Source: JBPRGH01 sp051418055 (lineage in GTDB: Bacteria; Bacteroidota; Bacteroidia; Cytophagales; Cyclobacteriaceae). From it: 64,000 nucleotides of DNA. The notes under the pieces were generated by a model. The model was not told the origin of the DNA, did no database searches, and saw only the letters and a program-made list of their open reading frames with translations. This document shows positions 37,117 to 46,239 of the stretch, one piece after another. A program made the translations under genes and the position numbers. How positions within the stretch are numbered: the stretch's first letter is position 1; each line of letters starts with the position of its first letter. The stretch spans positions 1 to 64,000 of the forward strand of contig JBPRGH010000041.1 of assembly GCA_051418055.1 (NCBI GenBank), in the 5' to 3' direction.

Positions 37117-37584
37117 ATGGCTAAGTATTATACAAAAGAAGGCTTGGATAAGCTGAAGGATGAGTTGAATGAGCTGAGAACGAAAGGAAGATCGGAAATT
37201 GCTAAAGCCATAGCAGAAGCACGTGATAAAGGAGATCTTAGCGAGAATGCAGAATATGATGCAGCAAAAGATGCTCAGGGACACCTGGAGGCAAAAATAG
37301 CACAGCTGGAACAGATAGTGGGAGATGCACGTGTAATTGATGAATCTACAATAGATACCTCTAAAGTCTCGATCCTTTCCACAGTGAAAATAAAGAACAT
37401 GAAAAATGGTGCCACTTTCAGCTATACTCTTGTAAGCGAAGAAGAGGCTGACCTAAAACAGAATAAGATCTCTGTTGAATCCCCTATAGGGAAAGGACTG
37501 TTAGGCAAAAAGCCCGGGGAGACTGCAAAGATAAAAACACCTGCCGGTGAAATAGAATTCGAGGTTATTGATATCTCCCTTTAA
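37117..37584 (+). CDS. greA: Transcription elongation factor GreA
   Basis: 155 residues. N-terminal coiled coil (YYTKEGLDKLKDELNELRTK, then the tip DKGDLSENAEYDAAKD with the two acidic residues that place metal in the RNA polymerase active site) and C-terminal FKBP-like domain (ending SPIGKGLLGKKPGE...IEFEVIDIS). It rescues backtracked RNA polymerase. The HIT-family gene starts 11 bases after the stop, so they are cotranscribed. Confidence 0.97.
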   Translation: MAKYYTKEGLDKLKDELNELRTKGRSEIAKAIAEARDKGDLSENAEYDAAKDAQGHLEAKIAQLEQIVGDARVIDESTIDTSKVSILSTVKIKNMKNGATFSYTLVSEEEADLKQNKISVESPIGKGLLGKKPGETAKIKTPAGEIEFEVIDISL

Positions 37585-37595
37585 ATTAAAAAACA

Positions 37596-37991
37596 ATGGC
37601 AAGCATCTTCACAAAGATCATAAATAGAGAAATACCGGGACATATAGTTGCTGAAGACGAACGGTTTATTGCTTTTTTAGATATAAATCCACTTGTTCAC
37701 GGGCATACCCTCGTTGTGCCGAAAAAAGAGGTCGATTATATTTTTGATCTTGATGATAAGATGCTTGCTGATTTACATCTTTTTGCCAAAAAAGTTGCCA
37801 AAGCCATTCAAAAAGCTGTTGACTGCAGGCGTGTAGGAGTGGCAGTGATTGGTCTTGAAGTGCCGCACGTACACGTGCACCTGGTACCATTGAATACCAT
37901 GGATGATATCAACTTTACCAGGCCAAAGCTTTCTCCTCCACAGGAAGAGCTTCAATCAATGGCCGAAAAAATAAAGAATAACCTTTCTTAA
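37596..37991 (+). CDS. HIT-family nucleotide hydrolase
   Basis: 131 residues. IFTKIINREIPGHIVAEDE opening, NPLVHGHTLVVPK, and the histidine triad HVHVHLVPL (about 91-99) that hydrolyses nucleoside phosphoramidates or dinucleotides. Hint-type rather than GalT or FHIT by length. Follows greA by 11 bases, a common Bacteroidota pair. It converges on gpsA with a 5-base gap. Confidence 0.95.
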   Translation: MASIFTKIINREIPGHIVAEDERFIAFLDINPLVHGHTLVVPKKEVDYIFDLDDKMLADLHLFAKKVAKAIQKAVDCRRVGVAVIGLEVPHVHVHLVPLNTMDDINFTRPKLSPPQEELQSMAEKIKNNLS

Positions 37992-37996
37992 AAGTT

Positions 37997-39058
37997 TTAT
38001 AGAAAATCAATATCCACACTTAATGGATATTTCATAAGGTAATGAAGAGCTTCTTCAACAGTCATTTCTTCAAAAAGCACCTTATACAGAATTTCTGTGA
38101 TTGGTGCCCTCACACCATAATGTTCAGCACATTTTTTCATGATCTTCACGGTATTGACACCTTCGGCAATTTCATCCATTGATGCTATAATTTGAGTAAG
38201 GGATTCTCCTTTTGCAAGACGATTGCCAATGGTGAAATTCCTACTTAACTCACTATTGCAAGTGGCTACCAGGTCCCCAATGCCTGCCAGGCCTAAAAAA
38301 GCCTCAACATTACCACCCAGTGCTTTTCCAAGGTGGATCATCTCTATCATACCACGGCTGATTAATAATCCTTTGGCATTTTCACCCATTCCTAATCCGC
38401 TTAATGCCCCGGCAGCAATGGCAATAATATTTTTTAAAACACCTGCGAGCTCAATTCCAATAAGGTCCTTATTGCCATATACCTGGAATTTTTCACTTCT
38501 GAGCAGACGCTGCCCTATCGACCTGACTTCATTGAAATGACTTGCTATAACGGTGGCAGCCGGTTGATTTTTAACGAGCTCCCTTGCAAGATTTGGTCCC
38601 GCAAGGCAACCAATCCTGATCGCAACACTTTCCTCCCGGATCACCTCGCTCATTGTCTTTACCATTGAACGATCGAGGGTTTTATGATCTTCCAGTGTAG
38701 TTCCTTTGGGGAGCTGCAGGTCAAGGCCTTTTGTACCATGAATTAAAATATGGTAAGGGTGAAGGAATGGAGACAGTTCTTTCATCATATCCCTAAAACC
38801 TGATGAGGAGACAATGGGAAAGATTATATCACATTTTTCCGCTACTAGCTTAATGTCTGAAGTAGGTATTACCTTTTCATGTATAGAATGCCCTTTATTT
38901 TGCCGGGTTTCCAATATACGTTTAACCGTGTCTTCATTACGGGCATACAGGTACACTTTTTTCCGTTCTGCCAGCATACTGGCTACTGCCGAACCGAAAC
39001 TTCCTGCCCCAATAACTCCTATAGGTTTATCAGATATGATTTTCGAGTCCATAGCCAT
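37997..39058 (-). CDS. gpsA: Glycerol-3-phosphate dehydrogenase [NAD(P)+]
   Basis: 353 residues (a second Met two codons in gives 351). Reduces dihydroxyacetone phosphate to sn-glycerol 3-phosphate for phospholipids. Seen: IGVIGAGSFGSAVASMLA for NAD(P)H, GTKGLDL, GPNLARE, GVLKNIIAIAAGALSGL with the catalytic Lys, and AGIGDLVATCNSELSRNFTIG. The start lies 29 bases inside the end of the acyltransferase gene, so glycerol-3-phosphate formation and acylation are translationally coupled. Confidence 0.97.
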   Translation of the reverse strand: MAMDSKIISDKPIGVIGAGSFGSAVASMLAERKKVYLYARNEDTVKRILETRQNKGHSIHEKVIPTSDIKLVAEKCDIIFPIVSSSGFRDMMKELSPFLHPYHILIHGTKGLDLQLPKGTTLEDHKTLDRSMVKTMSEVIREESVAIRIGCLAGPNLARELVKNQPAATVIASHFNEVRSIGQRLLRSEKFQVYGNKDLIGIELAGVLKNIIAIAAGALSGLGMGENAKGLLISRGMIEMIHLGKALGGNVEAFLGLAGIGDLVATCNSELSRNFTIGNRLAKGESLTQIIASMDEIAEGVNTVKIMKKCAEHYGVRAPITEILYKVLFEEMTVEEALHYLMKYPLSVDIDFL

Positions 39059-40712
39059 CTAAGCGATTTCTGTAATAGTATAAAGTATGTAGGTCCTGAG
39101 TAAGTATCTTCCCTTTCTTATCGAGTAAAAGAGGTCGTCTGTTATGGTAAATACCTACATTCTCCAGGCCATGTCGTACTACCTCGTCAACATCACCTTT
39201 CATATGAGAAGCAATATTTATTTTTTTATTTTTCTTAAGCTTATAGACTTCTTCCCTTAACTCATTAAATTTTTCTTTGTATTCCTCAAAATCCAAACTC
39301 AGCTCCTCCTCGGGAAGTCGTAGGAAATTATACAGATCTAAGTTTCCATATTTTTTGCGCCACATTTCAAAAGCTGTGAAAGCGGCAAGATGACTTGCAA
39401 ATACACGGGCTATACGATGATATTCAGTGACGATTTTTTCACTAAGCATCAGCGTATATTGTTTCTCACGCTGTTCATCTATTACAACTTTATTATTTGT
39501 AATGAAGTAGTCCCGGGTGTCAATAATGCGTTTCTGGTTGTCAATACTATTTCCTTCCTTGTCTACATAGTTACCCATTACATCCAGCGGCTTTCCTATT
39601 GAAACGGAAATATCAGAACCTTTAGTAAAAAATTTTATTAAAAAAGTAACGATGGAATAATTAGTAGAATAATTATCTTCCTCTTCATAAAACCTTTCCT
39701 GCCCCTGCTTCTGCAGGAAATCGCGAATTAATGAAGGAGCCTCAAGTACAAAGTGATAATTAATAGCCACAGGAACAATAAATATCTTTTTACCTTTTTC
39801 AAAGCTGCTTAGGTAGTTATCCCTCTGAGCTTCAATAGTAGTGCCTAATAATCCTAGTTTTAGCTGCTTCTCTATTTTTCCGGATCTTGAGCGTGTACCA
39901 CCTGGAAAAAACAGGCTATGGGCACCGCGCTGTAAAGCTATTTTTGAATAATTTTTTAATGTTTCCAGGTAAGTTGAATTCTTTTTCCTGCGGTCTACTT
40001 TATAGGCTCCAAGGCTATTCATAAAATAAGCGAAGACCCCAATATTGAAGAGGTTTAAACCAGCCCCGTAAATAAATGGAGGTAGCCCTAGAGTGTGTAT
40101 AATCCACCCTATAAGGACTGAGTCCATATTGCTAAAATGAGTAGGTACCATTACAATAGTTCCTTTTTTTGCAAGATGCCTGAGCCGTTCAGTTTTTCCT
40201 ACTATCTGAATCTTGTCACGGAGCGTATATTCATTACGGAAAAAAGCACCAAATTTTCTAACACGTGTAGCATTTAGAAGCCGGGCAAAACCAAATTTTA
40301 TAATCTCCCTGGCCATTCGATATCTACTCGGCTTGAAGTGTCCTGCAATTTCATTTGCATACCGCTCTACAATCTTGTAAAGTAAAGCCCTGGCCTCATC
40401 CATCGTAGGATGGTTTGTTGTTAATTCTACAAGCTGCTCTTTTATAGATTGCCAGAAGGCATATTCATCATCAGGATCTACTTTCCAGGGATTGCGCTTG
40501 ATACGCATCTGCTCCCGGAACATTGTAGATTCTATTTCTTCTATAATATGTGCCGGGCTCGGATTTTTATCCAGCAGGTTTTCTAAAGTCTCATCTATCA
40601 CTTCCTGAAGAAACTGTTTCCTGTTCTTACTTAGCTGAACAACTGGCCATGCCGAGGTCCCGGGAAGTATAGGTTTATATTTCTTCTGTGTATTGCTTTT
40701 TGTTTTCTGCAT
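39030..40712 (-). CDS. PlsB-like glycerol-phosphate acyltransferase
   Basis: 560 residues. The acyltransferase core at about 190-300 has block I HFSNMDS (HX4D), a block II/III region with YKVDRRKKNSTYL and LFFPGGTRSRSGKIEKQLKLGLLGT, and block IV IFIVPVAINYHFVLE. The large N- and C-terminal extensions and the HFSNMDS form resemble PlsB glycerol-3-phosphate 1-acyltransferase and DHAPAT more than the short PlsC. Upstream partner of gpsA, with a 29-base overlap, so substrate and enzyme are made together. The exact position acylated (sn-1 or sn-2) is not certain. Confidence 0.82.
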   Translation of the reverse strand: MQKTKSNTQKKYKPILPGTSAWPVVQLSKNRKQFLQEVIDETLENLLDKNPSPAHIIEEIESTMFREQMRIKRNPWKVDPDDEYAFWQSIKEQLVELTTNHPTMDEARALLYKIVERYANEIAGHFKPSRYRMAREIIKFGFARLLNATRVRKFGAFFRNEYTLRDKIQIVGKTERLRHLAKKGTIVMVPTHFSNMDSVLIGWIIHTLGLPPFIYGAGLNLFNIGVFAYFMNSLGAYKVDRRKKNSTYLETLKNYSKIALQRGAHSLFFPGGTRSRSGKIEKQLKLGLLGTTIEAQRDNYLSSFEKGKKIFIVPVAINYHFVLEAPSLIRDFLQKQGQERFYEEEDNYSTNYSIVTFLIKFFTKGSDISVSIGKPLDVMGNYVDKEGNSIDNQKRIIDTRDYFITNNKVVIDEQREKQYTLMLSEKIVTEYHRIARVFASHLAAFTAFEMWRKKYGNLDLYNFLRLPEEELSLDFEEYKEKFNELREEVYKLKKNKKINIASHMKGDVDEVVRHGLENVGIYHNRRPLLLDKKGKILTQDLHTLYYYRNRLDGYGLENHI

Positions 40713-40754
40713 TCCGAATATTAAAAGAGCTGCAAATATAGGATATATAGGTGA

Positions 40755-41414
40755 TTATAACTGAAAAATGGCTGTTAGAGGTATATTGTCTGTAACACAG
40801 GGAATTAAGCCATTGTTTTCTTCAGAAGGTATGTAAGTTACATTTGTTGTATCGCTATCTACTTTTAATTTCAATATTACATGATCATCTCCTTCAGGTA
40901 TAGTTTCATAAAGCCTGATAGGTTCTGAAACCCTGATAAAGCCGGTTTCTTTTGCATTTTTCCACTTTTCAGCGGATACCCTCAGAAAATATTCCGGTAG
41001 CCTTCTTTGTTGTAAATATTTATTGACAAAATCTGTAAAGCGCTCTAAATACAAAGTTGTATTCTTTATAAGGTAATGCTCCTGGTTTTTATTGAAATGT
41101 AATACCAGGGCAGGCATTCCTGCAAAGCCATAGTAAAATGACAGGATGCCTGTTATGAAAAAGAATAATAATAGCAACGGATGCAGGAAACCATTCATAT
41201 AGGCCAGTACCGAAAGACTTGTCATTATTCCTCCTGCTACAATAGGGAACAATAACTTTTTTGTAGACCAGCTTATGGACCTTAAGCTATTAATGTCATA
41301 GATAAACTGACGGTTATTTATACGGACCACAAAATTTTTATCCGTAAGGAATAAATAATTGTGTTGATCCTGAGCTTCTTTTAAAGGGCATTTAGCAAGT
41401 GGTGTGCCTTCCAT
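40755..41414 (-). CDS. Membrane protein of unknown function
   Basis: 219 residues. Cytoplasmic N-terminus of about 50 residues, two TM helices (about 55-72 and 76-96), then a soluble domain of about 120 residues with alternating beta-strand pattern, ending ...CVTDNIPLTAIFQL. No family recognised. Its start codon overlaps the stop of the 76-residue gene upstream by 1 base (TAATG), so the two form a small operon. Confidence 0.55.
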   Translation of the reverse strand: MEGTPLAKCPLKEAQDQHNYLFLTDKNFVVRINNRQFIYDINSLRSISWSTKKLLFPIVAGGIMTSLSVLAYMNGFLHPLLLLFFFITGILSFYYGFAGMPALVLHFNKNQEHYLIKNTTLYLERFTDFVNKYLQQRRLPEYFLRVSAEKWKNAKETGFIRVSEPIRLYETIPEGDDHVILKLKVDSDTTNVTYIPSEENNGLIPCVTDNIPLTAIFQL

Positions 41415-41644
41415 TATGAGGAGGATTGTTGTAGGTTTTTAAACATATCATAAAAGATTTTTTTTACACCGGTTATGAAATCATCAGTGATAAGCTCTTC
41501 AACCTCAGCAAGTGTGAAATCCAGTTCAGAAAATTTATAAGTTTGTTCAAACATAGCATTCTCAACCTTCAGCAGATATTTGTTGTTCCAGTAGAAGATG
41601 GTAACTTTTAAATCTTTAATATTATATTCTTTTTCTATTCTCAT
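41414..41644 (-). CDS. Small protein of unknown function
   Basis: 76 residues, starting with MRIEKEYNIKDLKVTIFYWNN. A short beta-rich half, then a helical half (FTLAEVEELITDDFITGVKKIFYDMFKNL). No signal peptide or TM. First gene of the pair with the 219-residue membrane protein. It is the last clearly core-type gene before the accessory island. Confidence 0.5.
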   Translation of the reverse strand: MRIEKEYNIKDLKVTIFYWNNKYLLKVENAMFEQTYKFSELDFTLAEVEELITDDFITGVKKIFYDMFKNLQQSSS

Positions 41645-41723
41645 TTACTTATTTATCTTCATATAACATTGAAAGAATTTTATCGTTGCTTAATTTAGTG
41701 ACAATATTGGAGCAAATACTGAC

Positions 41724-44588
41724 GTGATTCATAAAAAAATATTTTTTCTTTTATTTCTGTTTAGCATTTTGGCATTTCAAGCCGCTGCTACTCACCTGAG
41801 AGGGGGGGAGATCACAGTTGCCCGTGAAGATTGTGGTTCACTGACGGCAACGATTACTATTACAGTCTATCTTGATGCCGAATCCACAGTTCCATTTGGT
41901 GGTGGATGGCTTGATTTTGGTGATGGCACCGACCCTATTCAAATCCCTGAGCAGACAAGTACACCAACTGATCTGGGTAACAATGTATCAAAAGCTACTT
42001 TCACTATTACTCATACATATGCAAGTCCCGGAAAGTATCTGATCACCTATACGGAACCAAATCGTAATGCAGGCATTTTAAATGTGCCCAACTCTGTACA
42101 AACTCGTTTTCACCTTGAGACATTAATAGCCATAGACCCAAGTGTAGGTTGTAATAACTCACCTGTACTGCTGATCCCTCCGATTGATAAAGGTTGTGGT
42201 TGTGTTCCTTTCTATCATAATGCAGGAGCTTTTGATCCCGATGGAGATAGTTTAAGTTATGAATTGGTAGTACCGAAAAGTGATCCGGGAGTAACAATTC
42301 AGGGGTATGTTTTTCCTGATGATCCTTCTCTTTATCCCACGCCTTGTGTGGATGCTGACCCGCCTGTTTTTAATATCGACCCCATCACGGGTTTAATTAC
42401 CTGGAATGCCCCACCAGATATTGATGCAAATAGAGAAGGAGCTGAATATAATTTTTCATTTATTGTACGCGAGTGGAGGAAACTTTTTGGAAAATGGATA
42501 CCCCTTGGATTTGTAAGAAGGGACATGCAGGTAATTATTGAAGAATGTGATAATGAAATACCAGAATTGGAAATCCCTGAAGATATCTGTGTCGAGGCAG
42601 GAACTTTGATAGAGGAGGAGATATTTGGTTATGATCCTGATAAAGATTCTGTAAAGATTGAAGTTTTTAGCCAGATATTAACTTTTGATGCAAATGCTGC
42701 TACATATGAACCGGCAAATAATCCGTTTCAGCTTATTAGTGATGAGGTGCAGGGAAGGGTGAATTTCCGCTGGCAAACAGATTGTGAGCATGTTCAAAAC
42801 CAGTCTTATCAGGTAGTATTTAAAATTACTGATAAAGGCGCTCCCAAATTAGTAAATTTTGAAACATGGAATATACGAGTAATAGGCCCCTCACCGGTCA
42901 TTCAGCCTGTAGTGAATGAAGTCGTGGATGAACGGCTTGGTTTACGTGTATCATGGGACCCTTATTTGTGTGATAATGCCGATTTAATGGAGGTATGGCG
43001 AAAAGTTGATAGTAATCCTTATGAACCTGACAGCTGTGAAACCGGTATAAGGCCATCGGCAGGGTACAATAAGATCGCTGAACTGCCTATTAATTCAACA
43101 TCATACCTTGATCAGGACCTGTCAATGGGCGCCAAATACTGTTACAGGCTGGTGGCTATCTTTGAAGATAATATTGAAGCTGAAAGTGTGGTTTCTGACG
43201 AGCAGTGCTATGAATTTGTGGAAGCTGATGCCCCTGTCATTACTCATGTTAGCATACAACGGACAGATCCGGAGCAGGGAGAGGTACGGGTAAGCTGGAA
43301 GAAACCTTTTGATCTTGACCCTGCGGAATTCCCTGGCGATTATTATTATGATCTGTATAGGGCAACAGGTTTTTCAGGGAACAGCAATATTCAGTTTGTA
43401 GAAAGGATTATTAATGATACTACTTTCCTGGATCAGAATTTGAATACAGAAGATCAGGTATATAATTACCGGATTGTGCTTCGTGTTCCTGAAAGCCAGG
43501 CAGGAGAAGCCCCGGTTGATACCTCTGCAGTTGCATCTACGGTAAGAATAGAACCGACGCCTGATTTTAACCAGGTGGAGCTTACCTGGCAGGCTGATGT
43601 GCCATGGTCAAATGTTATTGCAACAGGCGAGGGTGCCTATCACTATATTTTTAGGGGTAATGAAGGGGCTAAGACTATTTCTGAGCTTAACCTGATCGAT
43701 AGCGTTAAAGTGGCAGAGACAGGTTTCAATTATATTGATAGCAATGACCTCGATAATGACCAGGTATATTGCTATGCCGTATTAACAAGAGGCACTTATG
43801 GGAATCCACAGATCCAGTCACCGTTGGATAACCTTTCTCAGATCATTTGTGTACAGCCGATAGATACCATTGCCCCATGTACACCTGTGTTTGAACTTGA
43901 AGGGATAGATTGCGATACCTATGGTGAAACATATGGTTGTGATTTCAATAACTTCCAAAATCAATTATTCTGGTCGCCGGATCCATCATTTGTATGCCAG
44001 GATGATATAAGGCTGTATGAGATCTACTATGCTCCAACAACTGTTGATGAATTTGTAAAAATAGCAGAGACAAGAGACACCTCGTATATACATACGCCTG
44101 ATAATGAAGTGGCGCCGCTAAGCTCCTTTAAGGGCTGTTACAAAATAAGGGCTCTTGATAGATCGGGTAATTTTTCTGAGTTCAGCAATGTATTTTGCTT
44201 TGATAATTGTCCGAACTATGAATTACCAAATGTTTTCACACCGGGAAAACAGGATGGTTGCAACGATCTATTTAGTGCTTTCAGGGATAAAGGCCAGGAA
44301 GATGAGACCGGAGGGATTACATTCCCTTGTGGCCCTGTAGATCCGGCACGTTGTGCACGCTTTGTTAAATCCGTGGACTTTATGGTGGTGAACCGCTGGG
44401 GCAAAGAAGTATTCAGCTATGAATCCGGAGGGGAGAATACCATTTACATTAACTGGGATGGTACTGACAATAATGGAGAGCCATTACCTGCAGGTGTTTA
44501 TTATTATGTGGCAAAAGTAACTTTTGATGTAGTCAACCCAGATGAAGCTGAACAGGATATAAAGGGATGGGTGCATATCTTGAGGTAA
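41724..44588 (+). CDS. Giant secreted T9SS type B (CHU_C) adhesin-like protein
   Basis: 954 residues from a GTG; this start gives a good signal peptide (MIHKKIFFLLFLFSILAFQ...). After the signal: a PKD-like domain with DFGDGTDPIQIPEQTSTP (about 60-130), a cadherin/Ig-like region with FDPDGDSLSYEL and FNIDPITGLITWNAP (about 170-230), and several fibronectin-like modules (WRKVDSNPYEPDSCETG, YDLYRATGFS, SVKVAETGFNYID). The C-terminal 90 residues are the gliding-motility-type T9SS sorting domain: ELPNVFTPGKQDGCNDLF, VVNRWGKEVFSYES, NWDGTDNNGEPLPAGVYYY. Paralogue of the broken gene at 52.8-55.6 kb, with near-identical last 20 codons. Marks the left side of the accessory island. Confidence 0.85.
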   Translation: MIHKKIFFLLFLFSILAFQAAATHLRGGEITVAREDCGSLTATITITVYLDAESTVPFGGGWLDFGDGTDPIQIPEQTSTPTDLGNNVSKATFTITHTYASPGKYLITYTEPNRNAGILNVPNSVQTRFHLETLIAIDPSVGCNNSPVLLIPPIDKGCGCVPFYHNAGAFDPDGDSLSYELVVPKSDPGVTIQGYVFPDDPSLYPTPCVDADPPVFNIDPITGLITWNAPPDIDANREGAEYNFSFIVREWRKLFGKWIPLGFVRRDMQVIIEECDNEIPELEIPEDICVEAGTLIEEEIFGYDPDKDSVKIEVFSQILTFDANAATYEPANNPFQLISDEVQGRVNFRWQTDCEHVQNQSYQVVFKITDKGAPKLVNFETWNIRVIGPSPVIQPVVNEVVDERLGLRVSWDPYLCDNADLMEVWRKVDSNPYEPDSCETGIRPSAGYNKIAELPINSTSYLDQDLSMGAKYCYRLVAIFEDNIEAESVVSDEQCYEFVEADAPVITHVSIQRTDPEQGEVRVSWKKPFDLDPAEFPGDYYYDLYRATGFSGNSNIQFVERIINDTTFLDQNLNTEDQVYNYRIVLRVPESQAGEAPVDTSAVASTVRIEPTPDFNQVELTWQADVPWSNVIATGEGAYHYIFRGNEGAKTISELNLIDSVKVAETGFNYIDSNDLDNDQVYCYAVLTRGTYGNPQIQSPLDNLSQIICVQPIDTIAPCTPVFELEGIDCDTYGETYGCDFNNFQNQLFWSPDPSFVCQDDIRLYEIYYAPTTVDEFVKIAETRDTSYIHTPDNEVAPLSSFKGCYKIRALDRSGNFSEFSNVFCFDNCPNYELPNVFTPGKQDGCNDLFSAFRDKGQEDETGGITFPCGPVDPARCARFVKSVDFMVVNRWGKEVFSYESGGENTIYINWDGTDNNGEPLPAGVYYYVAKVTFDVVNPDEAEQDIKGWVHILR

Positions 44589-44735
44589 CTCTACTCCGGG
44601 TCATCAGAGATCTTCCTCCTCGATTAGCAGTATTTTTTAGGAATGAAAGACTTTTTTAAAGATTAACTCATTATTTGATTTTGGTAGAAAGATCGAAGAC
44701 TAACATTTACTGTCCTTAAATATAAGTGCATGCTG

Positions 44736-44785
44736 ATTTCCTTAGGAAACGGAATAGATAGGAAGGCGTAGCTAATGCTACACAT
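44736..44785 (+). repeat. Double-hairpin palindromic repeat, copy A
   Basis: First arm atttccttaggaaacggaat (partly decayed) and second arm with GTAGC taat GCTAC. About 150 bases after the stop of the giant T9SS gene. Same family as copies at 45533, 52243 and 55857. Confidence 0.8.
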
Positions 44786-44844
44786 AGTCAGGAATTTAAA
44801 AGATGATAAAAGACTGTAGATTGAGACAGGATCTCCGTAGTGGG

Positions 44845-45453
44845 TTATAAATCAACAGGTAAGGATATATCATAGAATAACCTCAATCCAATCAAAAGAT
44901 AATCTTTATCAGGATTAATGGATTTTTCATGCGGTAAATAATGTGCTTTTATTTCAAGATCTAGTTTTTTATATGGGATAATGGCAAAAACGTTTAATGA
45001 TTGGAACTGGAGGCTATGGTAATGATATTCATCATTTAACATGTATGAAATTCCTTTGCCATAATTTAAGAGGCTATATCCAATACCATATTTTATCTTT
45101 CTGTTTAACATCAGGTCAAAGTTATGATCAAGAATAAATTCCTGAATTTCATTATAATGTGGATGATCATACCTCACGTTAGGATAATATCTTATACTAA
45201 ACAGATCCTCCGGATGGTTGAATTTAATTGCAGGGGTGAAGCTTAGGCCTTGTATATTTCTTTTATAATTATAATCAAAAAATCCATTTGACTTATCTAC
45301 AGGTTGCATATCAAATGCTTCAACTATGTTACTTCTCCAGGATATACCTGCCTCCAATGAAATTAAGGATTGTTGTGCATAACATAGGCCTGAGGTAAGG
45401 GAGCTTATAATGCATAAGAGGCCTAGCAGCTTTAGTTTAAATAAAGGTTTCAT
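44845..45453 (-). CDS. Secreted beta-barrel-like protein of unknown function
   Basis: 202 residues. Signal peptide 1-26 (TSGLCYAQQ). The mature part alternates hydrophobic and polar residues with many aromatics (FFDYNYKRNIQGLSFTPAIKF, LFSIRYYPNVRYDH, YHYHSLQFQSLNVFAIIPY, YLLIGLRLFYDISL), as in small outer-membrane barrels. No named family. It faces the other way from its neighbours. Within the accessory island. Confidence 0.6.
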   Translation of the reverse strand: MKPLFKLKLLGLLCIISSLTSGLCYAQQSLISLEAGISWRSNIVEAFDMQPVDKSNGFFDYNYKRNIQGLSFTPAIKFNHPEDLFSIRYYPNVRYDHPHYNEIQEFILDHNFDLMLNRKIKYGIGYSLLNYGKGISYMLNDEYHYHSLQFQSLNVFAIIPYKKLDLEIKAHYLPHEKSINPDKDYLLIGLRLFYDISLPVDL

Positions 45454-45532
45454 ATTATTTTGTGTTGGTATTATGTATAACAGACATTAAATGCATAAGG
45501 TTAGTTGGAATGTGTTATAAGTCGTTACTTAG

Positions 45533-45559
45533 ATCTATTCCGTAGGAAACGGAATAGAT
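45533..45559 (+). repeat. Palindromic repeat, copy B
   Basis: A perfect 11-bp stem, ATCTATTCCGT / ACGGAATAGAT, around the loop AGGAA. The second arm is replaced by unrelated sequence, so this is the best first arm of the four copies. Confidence 0.85.
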
Positions 45560-45771
45560 AGGGGTAAACATTTCACCCGTTCACACCCTAATGAGGAAAC
45601 TAAATCCATAGGTTGGGAGATCATGCTTGTATATCATGCTAAATAATATGAGATTGAGGCTTAAATGTGGGATGACTGAAAATTAATCTATAGAATCTCA
45701 CACAAGAAAAAATGTAAAATTTTGAATTTTAAAGATCAGGAGTCAATATTACAGGGTGATTTTTATTAAAT

Positions 45772-45789
45772 ATACCCAAGCTTGGGTAT
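45772..45789. promoter_or_regulatory. Perfect 18-bp palindrome, candidate operator
   Basis: ATACCCAAG followed by CTTGGGTAT. A near-identical copy lies at 48814-48831 before the other lipoprotein + metallopeptidase module. About 105 bases before the 45895 start. Confidence 0.65.
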
Positions 45790-45803
45790 TGCTTAAGAGG
45801 AGA

Positions 45804-45823
45804 AATACCAAGATCTTAGTATT
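45804..45823. promoter_or_regulatory. Second palindrome related to the operator
   Basis: AATACCAAGATCTTAGTATT, a 20-base palindrome with one mismatch pair and the same ATACC..AAG / CTT..GTAT skeleton. Its spacing of about 33 bases from the first site (three helical turns) suggests cooperative binding. Confidence 0.5.
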
Positions 45824-45894
45824 GTAAATTCTTGCGAAGGGTTCTAATATTACAACCTTTAAGTTAGTCCCTGTGTCTTATAAAAAATACAACT

Positions 45895-46239
45895 ATGATG
45901 AAATATTTTATAATATCAGTTTTATTCCTTCTAATACAATGTGAAGATTCAGATTCAGTATCACAGGAGGATTGTGGTTGCTACAACGGGAAGATTATAG
46001 AAGAAATTGAAAATCAATCAGGAACTATTGAGAATATTTTTAATAACTATATGATCATTCCTGATCAAAGAGAAGGACGGTTATATGTTTGTGAAGGGCT
46101 TCCAGATAGCTTAGAGGTTGAGGGATTAAAGGTGAACTATAGTGGAAGCATTTTAAAACCGTGTCCTAACGCATCATATAATGGTGATCTCCTGAAATTA
46201 ACTGAGTTAACAAAGATAAACGATGAAAAAAATAATTAG
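45895..46239 (+). CDS. Small lipoprotein, possible protease partner
   Basis: 114 residues. Short signal with LIQC (Cys about residue 16), followed by acidic residues EDSDS, like surface lipoprotein export signals. The mature part has a single beta-domain pattern with YVCEGLPDSLEVEGLKVNYSG, similar to YIPCNGLPDKFQKGGMLVVFTG in the lipoprotein at 56453-56809. Its 3' end overlaps the M43-like protease pseudogene by 17 bases. The same order (palindrome, lipoprotein, secreted metalloprotease) recurs at 48.8-51.8 kb. By analogy with potempins, lipoprotein inhibitors encoded beside T9SS proteases in Tannerella, it could be an inhibitor. That is inference. Confidence 0.6.
   Translation: MMKYFIISVLFLLIQCEDSDSVSQEDCGCYNGKIIEEIENQSGTIENIFNNYMIIPDQREGRLYVCEGLPDSLEVEGLKVNYSGSILKPCPNASYNGDLLKLTELTKINDEKNN

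Larger units (their letters stand above)
45454..45894. other. Intergenic region with palindromic repeat and operator-like sites
   Basis: 441 bases without a gene. Holds repeat copy B (45533-45559), a shared tail gattgaggcttaaat also seen after copy D, and two operator-like palindromes (45772-45789 and 45804-45823) before the lipoprotein gene. Confidence 0.6.
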
